A DNA stretch of 64,000 bases from Strigamia acuminata (lineage: Eukaryota; Arthropoda; Chilopoda; Geophilomorpha; Linotaeniidae), in contig OX442316.1 of NCBI GenBank assembly GCA_949358305.1, forward strand, positions 1,240,001 to 1,304,000, read 5' to 3'. The notes below the pieces were generated by a model. It did no database searches. It was not told the origin of the DNA and saw only the letters and a list, made by a program, of their open reading frames with translations. Both the position numbers and the translations under genes were made by a program. This document shows, piece after piece, positions 51,701-61,790 of the stretch (position 1 is the first letter of the stretch; every line of letters begins with the position of its first letter).

Positions 51701-54700
51701 ATGTTGGAGCGAGCGCGCTTTTTGTTGACGTTCAACGCCCTGGGCGCCAACACGAGGGAATATCGGTTCGGCGAGCGGTTGAACGACGCGCAATGGAACA
51801 GCGTGGCGTTGAGTTTTGGCTCGCAGAACGTGTCGGTGGTTCTGCACGGGGCGAGGGAGTCGTACGGCGAGGTAATCAACTTGACCCGGGCGACGGCCTG
51901 GGACTTTTCGGAGCTGGCGATGGGAGGCGCGCGAGGGAGTGGAGTCGTTGCGCCGAAATTGTTCGTCGGGTGTCTAGAAGACGTGATCGTCAACGGGGAG
52001 TTGGTGGCGCCCGGCGCGGGCACCGCGCTGGGCTGTCCGAGAAGGGAGCAGTGTGCGGTGGACGCTTGCTCGCAACACGGCAGCTGTGCGGATTTGTGGA
52101 ACCGGTTCGAGTGCGATTGTCGCAGACCTTTTTTCGGGGAAACGTGCAATTTTGGTAAAAAAAAATTATTTATTTCAATGATTTATTTTGGAAATTAATT
52201 AACGTTTTTTTGTTTTTGTTTTAGAATATGTTCCGGGGACTTTTGGGTACGAGAACACGACGAGTTTGGCGACGGTGACGTTTCCGGCGGACGTGGAGCA
52301 AGAGTTAAAGTCTATTGTGAAGATCAGCATGTTTATTCGCACTCGGCACGAAACTGGGCTGATTTTTTACTTGGGGAGTTGGGATCCGGAAGAGGATTCG
52401 GCGTTCGTGGCGCTGGATTTGATGCGCGGGCTCCCGCGGTTGTTCATTAAAAGTGATTTGGCGCACTATGTGTACGTTTTGTTGAGGAAATCGTTGAACA
52501 ACGGGGATAATCACTTGATCGAGGTATTACGGTGTGGGTGTGGGTGTGGGTGCGAAAATGTGGTTTGATTTGGTTGATTTTGGTTGCAGGTTGCGATTAC
52601 GAGGTTCATGCAGCTGGGAGTCGAGACCGGGACTGTTGTGTTTTCGATTAATGAGACGGTTGCGCTCAACGTGACGGTGCTGTTGCCTGTCGAGTTCAAA
52701 AACGAGCAGCTGTTTTTGGGCAGTTTGCCGAGGAAATTGACGCGGAGGAGACGTCAGGACGATTTCTACGATTTTGTCGCTTCGGACGGAAACGGGGATA
52801 AAGCGGGAACGCACGAATACGAAACGCTGAGCGCGGCGGGTGTGGGAAGCGAGCGCGGCGGAGTTTCGGTGAACAGGGATCGGCCTTCGACGGATTTGTT
52901 TCCGGATTTGACGACGAAGCAGAGCGTGAATGGCGATAGCAATGAGTTGGGCCTTTTTAATTTGACTCGGGTCAAGTTGAAAGCAGTGCTGCAGGATGTG
53001 ATGGTAAGTTTGCGTTTTATTGCATTTTATTGCATTTTATTGCATTTTATTGCAATTGTTTGCATTTTTGCTTTGTATTTTCAGGTTAACAACAAGAGGG
53101 TTTTGTTTTACTCGACGGGGGCCGAGGATGCGAAATTACCAACCATCAGCAACGTGACTCTCGATTTCGTGGAAAGAGGCGTGCAAAGCGACGACGTTTG
53201 TCTCATCAACCCCTGCAAACAGAACGCCCGGTGCACCAGCAACACCTACAACGATTACGAGTAAGAAAAAGGCTCATTGCCATCGTTAATTTCGTAAAGT
53301 TGTCGCATGAACCGCATGACCCAACTTCCAACAGGTGCGCATGTCCCGACGGCTACCGCGGTAAGAATTGCTCGCTCGTCGATTACTGTTTCAAATTCTC
53401 GTGTCCCGCAAACTCCGAATGCAAAAGCTTGAACGACGGTTACGAATGTAAGTCTGTCTTCTTTAGCGCCGTCTTAAACTTTCGATGCACTTTTTTTGCA
53501 TTTTTTAAAACATTAATATTTTTTTAGGCATCTCGAACGCGACATTCGACGGGGAAACGTCGATCGTATCGTACACGTCGTACGTCAGCGACAAGATCGA
53601 TAAAATGTCGTTTACGTATCGCTCGCAACGACCCGGTTTGATCATTTTCGCGACGACGAGCGGAAGCCGATTTTCCCTTCTGCTGAAACAAAATCATTTC
53701 CGGTTGATCCAGGAAAGCAACGGCGTGTTGAGTTACGACCTCGAGTTGTTCGTGGCTGGGAATTTGACGGACGGACAGTGGCACGACGTGAGATTGGAAT
53801 TCGACGAGACGAAATTGGAGCTGCAAGTCGATTCCTTCTCGATTTGGATGAATAAAACGATCGGGGCCGAACTGAGTGAGGTTTTGGCCGGAGAAATCCA
53901 CGTGGGCGGATACCCGACTGCGGCCGCTGACCGGTTCAGCGGCTGCCTGAGGGAAGTTCGCGTCCAGGGATTTTTGTTGCCGTTTTTTCGTGACGACGAG
54001 TTGAGGAACCACACGAGCAAACAGAGATTTAGCGTGAAGGAGTCGAATTTGGTGCGAAACACGGAGTGCGTTGTTTGCTTTGAAGAGCGGTGCAGGAATA
54101 GCGGGAATTGTTCGGATCCGTTTGACAAGTTCGAGTGTTCTTGTTACGGGTTTCGGGGACAGTATTGCGAGGTGGATATTGATGAATGCGAGGAGGAGGG
54201 CAGGGATTGCTTTAATGGAAGTTGCGTGAATAATCCCGGCAGTTTCCACTGTGTTTGTATTCCGGGATATGAAGGAACTTTGTGAGTACTTATTTCTCCA
54301 TTATTTCTTTTTTAAATGAAAAAAAAAACCAAAAAAAAACATGAAATGAAGAAATCGTGAAATCGTTGAATTCTGAATGTAAATGTTTGTTTGTTTTTCA
54401 GTTGTGATAGCGATGTGGACGAATGCCAGCAAAATCCGTGCAAAAACGGTGGAAAGTGCAAGAATTCTATAGGCAGCTACAAATGCTTGTGCACAAGTAA
54501 CTTCACAGGATCGAATTGTGAAGAATTGGTATTATTAACTAAATTATAAAAAGCAAAATTAAAATACTAGTTTAATTAAATATTTTTGATTTGTAGGTTT
54601 TAGTGACTTGCGATCACGGGCCCTGTCAAAATGGCGGCACTTGTCACCCGACGGACGAGCACCCGAAGTTGAAATTCAATTGTACGTGTCCGGCCGGCTA

Positions 54701-55862
54701 CTTAGGTCGGAATTGCAGCGAAGAACGAGATTTCTGTCTTCCGGGGATCTGCAACGACGGCGTTTGCCTCAACGATCCCAATCACGCGACGGTCAAGTGC
54801 ATGTGCAACGACGGATTTAGGGGCGAGCGCTGCCAGCATAACATCAACGATTGCGAAGGCCAAGTGTGCGAAAATGGCGGCACTTGCATCGACGGCGTCA
54901 ACATGTACACGTGTTTATGCATCGAAGGTGAAATATCGATTGAAAAGTCGTTTTATAATATTTCATAATCGATTATTAACGATTTTCACTATTTAGTAAT
55001 CGATTTTTAACGATTTTCACTATTTAGTAATCGATTTTTAACGATTTTTACTATTTAGTAATCGATTTTTAACGATTTTCACTATTTACTAATCGATTTT
55101 TAACGATTTTCACTATTTAGTAATCGATTTTTAACGATTGTAAGTATTTAGTTATCGATTTTGATCGTTTATAGATTGTTAACGATTTTTTCACATTTAG
55201 TAATCGATCTGTATCAATATTTTCATATTTTATAATCGTTTTATTTAATGCCCTTTTAACGATTTTCAATCTTCTTTGATCGATTTTTAGGGTTCAAAGG
55301 CAATAACTGCGAGGAAGACATCGACGAATGCGAACCGTCGTTTGACAAGTGTAAAAATGGCGGAATTTGCGAGAATTCTTTGGGATCGTTCAATTGCACG
55401 TGCGAAGATCCGTTCTTCGGAAAGACGTGCGCATTAGTGGATCCGTGCCGGACCGATGTGTATCATTGCGATAACGACGGCATTTGCAGAAACGACGAAA
55501 CGAATTCAACGGGTTTGCTTTATTATTGTTTGTGCTCAAAACCCTACGAAGGAATACACTGCCAAAATAAGGTTCAATTCAATAATTAGCGCTATCGAAT
55601 TGTTGAATTATTTATTGAAGTATTTATTTTATTTTAGTTGACGGAAGCGGCGATAGATCCGAATGGTCTCGCCATAATTCTCGGTCCGGTCATCGGATGC
55701 GTGTTGATAATAATAGCCGTTGCCGTCACCGTGTTTTTCATGATGGCGCGCAAGAAAAGGGCGACGAGAGGCACGTACAGTCCGAGTCGGCAAGAAATGT
55801 TTGGCTCGCGAGTCGAGTTGGGACACGTTATGAAACCGCCTCCTGAAGAAAGACTCATATAA
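48789..55862 (+). CDS. crb: Crumbs orthologue, apical polarity determinant (5' end missing)
   Basis: Fifteen in-phase exons: 48789-48951, 49038-49164, 49573-49729, 49798-49871, 49934-50472, 50848-52154, 52225-52523, 52590-53003, 53085-53260, 53335-53447, 53528-54281, 54402-54528, 54597-54927, 55291-55571 and 55638-55862 (about 1,694 residues). About 15 EGF-like repeats come first (many calcium-binding DIDEC type), then LamG1, EGF, LamG2, two EGF, LamG3 and about eight more EGF. One transmembrane helix ([20 protein letters not shown]) follows. The short tail has the FERM-binding [15 protein letters not shown] and ends ERLI, the PDZ ligand for Pals1/Par6. Crumbs specifies the apical membrane of epithelia. 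The tail fixes the identification. Three LamG domains match vertebrate CRB1/2. LamG2 carries a long insertion with LTRRRRQ. The signal peptide exon is not identified. Confidence 0.96.
50490..50765. repeat. Tandem repeat in a Crumbs intron
   Basis: Units around tttttcaatgcaaatttgca are repeated about eight times between exons 5 and 6. Confidence 0.85.
54965..55165. repeat. Tandem repeat, about 31-bp unit, in a Crumbs intron
   Basis: About six copies of a unit containing aatcgatttttaacgatttt and actatttagt lie between exons 13 and 14. Confidence 0.9.
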
Positions 55863-56957
55863 TCTTTTTTTTTTTAAATTGAGATTTTTTAATTTACTTG
55901 ATTAGAAAAAAAACGAAACTTTTTAAATTTTTCTTTTCTAAAAATAAGTCGATTTTCGATTTTTTTTTTCTTTTGGAACTAAAAAAAATTCGAAATCTGT
56001 TGATTGGATAAAAGCGAATTAATTAATTAAATTTTTCGTTTCCAAAAATTGAAAAGAAAAAAAAAAAAAAATTATTTTTAAATTTTTTTTTTTTTGATAA
56101 AATCGAAAATGTTAATTTTTTATTTTTTTACAAAATGAAAAATTTGAATTTTGTTGATTTGAAAAAGTTGACATCTTTTCATTATTTGATTCGTAAAAAT
56201 CGAAATTTTTAATTTTTTGTTTAGACGAAATGGTATTTTTGTTTTTTTTTTGTTTTTATTCAAGATGGTGGCGCTCTTAGAATGACCGGGAAATGTTTCG
56301 TACTTAATGGTTATGTAGGGTGAAATGGCGGAATCAAAATGCTGAATTTTTATATTTTTGTTTGTTGTTGTTTTATACCAGAATGGCCGTGTGGTGTAAA
56401 TGATTTAAAAATTCCATTTGAAATCTCACGTTTTGCCCCGATTTGTTGAATACCGATCCGTCCTTCGGGAAGTGTTGCGTTAGAGCCGAATACTCGACGA
56501 CACAATTTCATAATTTATTCATTCGTTATGTTAATGACAGCTAATTGCAAGTGCACTTAATTTTATGTCACATTCCATTTTACAATGTAGATTTTAGCAC
56601 ATATTTCATCCGTGAAAATCCGTCCATAGAATTTTATAAAAATTTATATATTTTTTTTTAGTCATTTTCATTTTTATCATCAATTTTATCCATTTAAATG
56701 TTCGAAAATACGGTAAATGTATATTTTTCACATTGAACGTTGAGGGGAATTCATATTTGCCTTATTTTTTTATATTACAACTGTTTTTGTTGCAATAAAA
56801 TATCAGAATAAAACACTTCAAAGATTATTCCGAATTTGATTTGGTTTTTTCATAGCAGATGGCGCCGTGAAATAATTGACTAGCGACAGACCAAAACCGC
56901 TTCAGAAATGGGTTCAGGTCATAGGTGTTAGTCTGTGGGGGAATATCGACTGCCAAA
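55863..56957. other. Crumbs 3'UTR and NDUFA13 upstream region
   Basis: Mostly T-rich sequence. Candidate polyadenylation signals AATAAA lie at 56794-56799 and 56807-56812. The NDUFA13 ATG sits in ccaaaatggcgccggcg, a common context for TATA-less housekeeping promoters. No other gene seen. Confidence 0.6.
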
Positions 56958-57596
56958 ATGGCGCCGGCGACTTACAAGCAGGATCTTCCTCCCGCTGGTG
57001 GTTATGCAAAGATTATTTACGAGCGAATTCCCGCAAAAAGGCTTTTTGGGGGTATGTTTATCCCTTATGTTTGATGCAACGTTTAAAATAAAAAAGGATG
57101 GTTTTGATTTTAGCATTTTCGTTGTTCCTGGGATATGCTATAATACAAAGCGCCGCTATTTGGAACCACCAATACGCCAGGAAGCGACAAAAGTAAATAG
57201 AAATTTAATTTAAAAAATAGAGAATTTAATTTTAATTTTAATTTTTTTAATTACTTCTTTAGGTTTTGGAAGTTAGAATTAAACGATGCAAAACTCGCGT
57301 TGGAGCCGTTTTTGATCGCGGAGCAGGACAGAATGTAGAAAATAGAAAACAGAAATTGATATTTAGCTAATATCGATGGTTTGATTAGGTTTTTGAAGCA
57401 GATGCGCCGCAACCAGATCGAGGAGCGTGAATTGATGAAGAGTGTTCCCGGTTGGGAAGTCGGCACGTTGTTCGGCGAACCGATCTACAAGACGGTACCG
57501 AACAACGAATGGTATTATCCGTCGATCGAGGAGTACTATGCGCATGCGGATCACGGTTATTACATGAGCGACGCTCATTTTGGAGTTTATCATTGA
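56958..57596 (+). CDS. NDUFA13: NDUFA13 (GRIM-19), mitochondrial complex I subunit
   Basis: Four exons, 56958-57051, 57114-57192, 57263-57334 and 57389-57596, total 453 nt (150 aa; human 144 aa). The N-terminus MAPATYKQDLPPAGGYAKI matches the KQDMPPPGGY signature. A single hydrophobic segment (FSLFLGYAIIQSAAIW) is the inner-membrane anchor. The remainder (ELNDAKLALEPFLIAEQDR, LMKSVPGWEVGTLFGEPIY) follows the family to the C-terminus. It is an accessory subunit of NADH:ubiquinone oxidoreductase, needed for complex I assembly, and in mammals also acts as GRIM-19 with STAT3. Nothing is odd about it. Confidence 0.95.
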
Positions 57597-58767
57597 GAGA
57601 GATGATATTTTCATGAGTTGTTTGACTTAGCAAGTTTTCCTGCCGTTTGTTTGTTAGCAAAAAGCTGATTCTTTGTATAGATATTATTTTTCTTTTATGT
57701 AAATTTGAATATAGTTTGGAGTTGAAAAGAAAATGAGATCGCTAAAATTAATTTCAGAAATTACGTTTCTTAAAGAATTCGTTTCAGATGATAATACGCA
57801 AGTTATGCACAGTGTTGGTGAATACGTCAGTCACGGGCATCGGGGATTAGAAAGCTCCAATTCGCTGTATCGACAACAAATTATTGTGGTGCATTCATTC
57901 GTCATCTCTTACCGTGGAGTCATTAACATAGAAATAAATGGCCAAATTTAACCCATTAGGCGTGTAAAACGAAAAACGAAATTCTCATCGGGGTTTGGCG
58001 TGATTACTAGCGGAGTGATCGCCGTGGAAAAGGCGATTCTCCAATGGTTATGGCCACTGGCCAGGGTACTTTTACAAGATCCTAGTTCGTGCCAAGGTTG
58101 TAGAAGGGTTTAACACATGATCCCAGGGTGAGACCTCTGACCACATGACAATGAGAACTAAAGTTAATGAAAAATGGAAAATATAAAAAAATGAGAATTT
58201 CATGCCCATGACCCATGATATTCATTACATGGCGGATTCAGAAAACTTACATCTTTATTTGGTCAAAAATTGAATTTTGGTGTTCAAAAATTAATTTTTG
58301 GATAAGAAGATAATATTTTTTTTAGCCTGGAAACGAATTTTTTTTAGCCTGGAAACGAATTTTATTAACCTGTAAACGAATTTTTTAGGAATTTTTTAGG
58401 CAATTTTTAGAAATTGTTTAGGCATTTTTTAGGTATTTTTAGCCGAATTTTTGGATAACAAGATATTTTTTTTGGTCTAAAACTGAACTTTTAGTCTAAA
58501 ATTGAATTTTGTTGCCGAACAATGAAATTTTTGGCCCAAACTTCACAGTAATGTCTGGACAATAAGCTGCGTGAGAGTCCATTGCAAAAAAAGTGGACAG
58601 CTGCACACGGCAACTAACGATGCACGCAGTTTTTGAGAAAATATGTCAAGCAAGGAGGACAAGTTTGATGTAGCGTAGATGAGCGATTACTGTTGGTAAC
58701 CGCCACACGTTTATTTTAAACTTTTATTTTCAACTTAGCTCGAGATACACAATTATGCGATGCAAAT
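57597..58767. other. Convergent 3' region between NDUFA13 and the CAPA gene
   Basis: No gene seen. Degenerate repeats of ttttttagcctggaaacgaa occur near 58320-58395. A TTTATT near 58710 is a candidate polyadenylation signal for the minus-strand CAPA gene. Confidence 0.5.
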
Positions 58768-60679
58768 TTATTTCAAAATCAAACGCTTGCCGAGCCTCGG
58801 CTTCAGCTCGCTTCTCCCGAGTCGTGGACCAAAAGACACGTAGGCACGGCCTAGTCGTGGCTCGAAGCGCCTCGCTCCGAATCCGGACCGACCCAGGCGT
58901 GGTGCCAGCTTGTTGCTTTTCTGCACAGTTTTCTTTTCGTCCAATGACCCTGCATAACAAAATAGTAAGAGATAATAATAATAATAATAATAATACCAAA
59001 GTGGATTTCTCGGTTCTTGCTGTTTTCGCAGAAGAAGGGCCCCCATGTGGTGGTGGGGCCCCGCCAGAATCCCGGAAAATATTTTTTCATTGGAAATCAA
59101 TTTAAAAAACAATTTGTAACAATTTTTCAAATGGGGCCCCAAACATGGCTGCGAGAAGGGCCCCATGTGCTAGTCCCGGGAAAAAAAAATTTCAAAAGAA
59201 ATAAAATTACAAAAAAAATTGGTAAGCATTTTTGTAATGGGGCTCCAAAAGAATAATAAGACTTGCATTGAAATACCTTGGAAGCCGTCATTGGTGATTT
59301 CGGTCCATTCGTCGTTACTTTCCACCTCTACGTCTCGTTTCAGTCGATTTGATCGTAACAACCCTTGGTATAACGCGTCTCTTAGCTCTTCCGACGATAG
59401 TAGGATGGAATTATCTACCGGAGGTGCACGCCCTATGCGCGGGAAAGGAATCAGACCTTGGCGTTTGTCCATTTCGAACAGCGACAAACCTTGAACGATG
59501 CGTCAAGATTACAGAATAGTCAATTTGGACCGTTCAACTGTGAGTGAGTGGTATAAAATTTGGCTCTGGGCCCTGGAGCCAAATGAGGGGCCCCAATTTA
59601 TATTATTAAAATTTGACCATAATTTGACCAATTTTTATTTCATTTCATTCTTTTTTTTGGCATTGATCAACTGAAATGGGACCCCTAGAAATGCAGCGCC
59701 CAATGCCCGACTACTGCTGGGCTCTCCAAAACGTCGACATCTGCTGTTGGCAGGGCAGGGCTGGATTTACGGTACAACTAAACAAGCTACAACAGCATAG
59801 GGCCTTGCAGTTATGGGGCCCCAAAGTTCTGCGCACTGGCAGACTACTCGTTGGTCTAAAAATATTGCTTGTCGGGATATAAAGGGGGCCCATAAGGCCC
59901 ACCCATACAGAAATTTTAGTTGAATTTTGAGCATACTGACACTAACTCTTATTATATTTGTAACACAATCAAAGTTTCGGTTGATTTCATTTAACCAACG
60001 AATTGTGGCTGTGGTCCTGGACCTGGTCCCCTTATTTAAACATAATTGAGCATTTACAAGTACTCACATTTTGGGAGATGGATGCTTCGCCTCAAAGTGT
60101 TTATGACACAGGAAAGTGTGATCCGTCTATCACTTTCGAGGTGACCATTTTGAATTTTGGTTGTAAAAAAAACAAATTCAGGCATAAACCGATTCATAAA
60201 CCACTCCAGTCATGGTTTTAGTTTTTGCGCTTTATAGTGATGCTTTTTTGGCTGTTTTTGTGTCCATTCCGTTTACAGAAACGGTAAAAAGCATAAAAAC
60301 CGAAACTTTGAAGTAACTAACGCACCATATTGTCCAACGTTTTCAGGGGGTCCACTTTGTGAGGGGCCCACACCCGCAGGACCCACAGGACCCACAGGAC
60401 CCACAGGACCCACTTGCCATCGGGCAAGCTGATACCCTAGCCAGTCCTCCGCCACTGGTTGTGTGCACTTGAAAGTCGTGAAGACTTTTCTTCGTCCTTT
60501 GCTTGGGATAGCTGAGAAAGTTGCGTGTAAAGGAAAAGGGCCCGTGTTTGTTGTTTGTTGTTTGTTGTTTGTTGTAGCTTAAATTGGGTCTGGTTGCATG
60601 AGATGTTTAAATAAGTGAAATAGAACTTACCGAATCCCGAGCAGAAGATTCCGAGCCACACGCACAAACTCACCAACAT
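58768..60679 (-). CDS. Capa: CAPA / pyrokinin neuropeptide precursor
   Basis: Three in-phase exons (60679-60631, 59489-59277, 58949-58768; 444 nt, 147 aa). Residues 1-17 are a signal peptide (MLVSLCVWLGIFCSGFG). KR at 25-26 precedes QGLIPFPRI (27-35) and the amidation/cleavage signal GR, giving a periviscerokinin-type FPRI-amide. The last exon encodes four PRL-amide (pyrokinin-type) peptides: SNKLAPRL (99-106), SGFGARRFEPRL (109-120), AYVSFGPRL (123-131) and SELKPRL (134-140), each followed by GR or GKR. Combining one FPRV/I-amide with PRL-amides is the hallmark of arthropod capa genes, which act on diuresis and muscle. The ARR within the second pyrokinin could yield FEPRL-amide. Introns contain GGGGCCCC-rich repeats and an (ATT)n tract. 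Confidence 0.93.
58975..58997. repeat. (AAT)n microsatellite in CAPA intron 2
   Basis: An uninterrupted run of aat units. It explains a Tyr/Ile homopolymer in false minus-strand frames that extend past the exon-3 acceptor at 58950. Confidence 0.95.
60376..60412. repeat. 9-bp tandem repeat in CAPA intron 1
   Basis: Four copies of acaggaccc. Confidence 0.9.
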
Positions 60680-61014
60680 TATGTCTAATGAGGAGAAGCG
60701 TCGTTGGCAGCTTTTAAGGATAACCGTTGCCTTTTTCGACGGTGACGTACTTCCGGTGGGATAAAAAAAGACGGGTGCTAACTGCTAAGCCGGGGGTCGC
60801 AGCGGGGCATCCCACAAAGGGGAGTCTGTTTGTCGATTTATCGTCCTGTAATTGACTCGACGCTTTCGGAATGAATAAAATAAAAGATTTAAAAATAAAA
60901 CAAATTTGAGCCGCCATTTTGATTTTTTTTTGTTTGTTTGTTTAAGAATTATTTTTTTTTTGTTTTTTGTGGAAAATAATTGGAAATTTGAAATAAATAT
61001 TCATCATTCAGATT
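60680..61014. other. CAPA upstream and RASSF 3' flank
   Basis: The CAPA ATG lies at the left edge of this interval. No TATA box or second gene is evident. Confidence 0.5.
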
Positions 61015-61790
61015 TCAGACAAGCGTGTCCAATTGGTTGTTTTCGTCACTGTGCAGCGAACTGAGTCCGGTGTCGGAATCGACGCCATCTTCGATTTGGG
61101 ACAAATCGAAACTTTCCAGAACGTGTAAATCCTGGGCTAATTTCACCAGGTATTCGTGTTTATCGATCAGTTGCGTCTGGATTTCTCGTAACCTCACGTC
61201 GTTTCGCGCGAGTTCGACTTGTAAATTGCAATTGACTGTCATGGCGCGCTCCAGTTCGAAACCGATGTCGGTTTCGCTCAATTCTTTTTGAATTTGTTCG
61301 GTGAGTTCCACGATTTGTAGCTCGGCATTTTGCAGCTGTTTGTACGTGACTAAGATGCACCGCTGCAGAGCTTCGATGTCGTGATCGTCTTCGTTCGTTC
61401 GTGGCTGCAGATACGAATCGAGGAGGTAATTGGCGCCCAGTTGTTGCACGCGGGCCAAATGCGTTTGTTGTTCGAAATTGTCGATCTGTTGCGATTTGTC
61501 GTGCAGCGTGCGCAGTTGGGCTTGGATCGTTTCGCCCTGCGCAACGATCACTTTAATCAGTTGTTCGAGTGAATTGTTTTGTTCGCTTTTTTTGCGCCGT
61601 CTGGCCGAGTTTTTGATATTTCGAGGCGTGCTCGGGGTGCGCTTCAGCACGAGTCGGACGTCTTCGTCTTGGTCACCCCATTTGCGCCATACTTTGAGGA
61701 TTTTCGCGTGGCCGTCCAGTGGACGTTGCACTTGCCGCCATTTTTCCACGATATGATATTGACGGTAGATTTCTTGGTCGTTTTTATTTT
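61015..61790 (-). CDS. RASSF9/10-type Ras-association protein, terminal exon
   Basis: One open exon starts after a TTTCCAG acceptor at 61793-61791 and ends at a stop at 61015. It encodes about 258 residues: the second half of an RA domain (YHIVEKWRQVQRPLDGHAKI, LKVWRKWGDQDEDVRLVLKR), then coiled coils (LEQLIKVIVAQGETIQAQLR, LVTYKQLQNAELQIVELTEQ), and the C-terminal signature DSDTGLSSLHSDENNQ. The VEKWR...ILKVW...WG pattern and DSDTG tail match RASSF9/RASSF10 rather than RASSF7/8. The Drosophila relative Meru links planar and apical-basal polarity. The exon(s) with the start of the RA domain were not found within the window. Confidence 0.9.

Noticed and set aside
50954-51847. 297-codon minus-strand frame
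   Set aside because: Antisense to the GC-rich Crumbs exon 6, whose plus-strand EGF/LamG coding is unambiguous.
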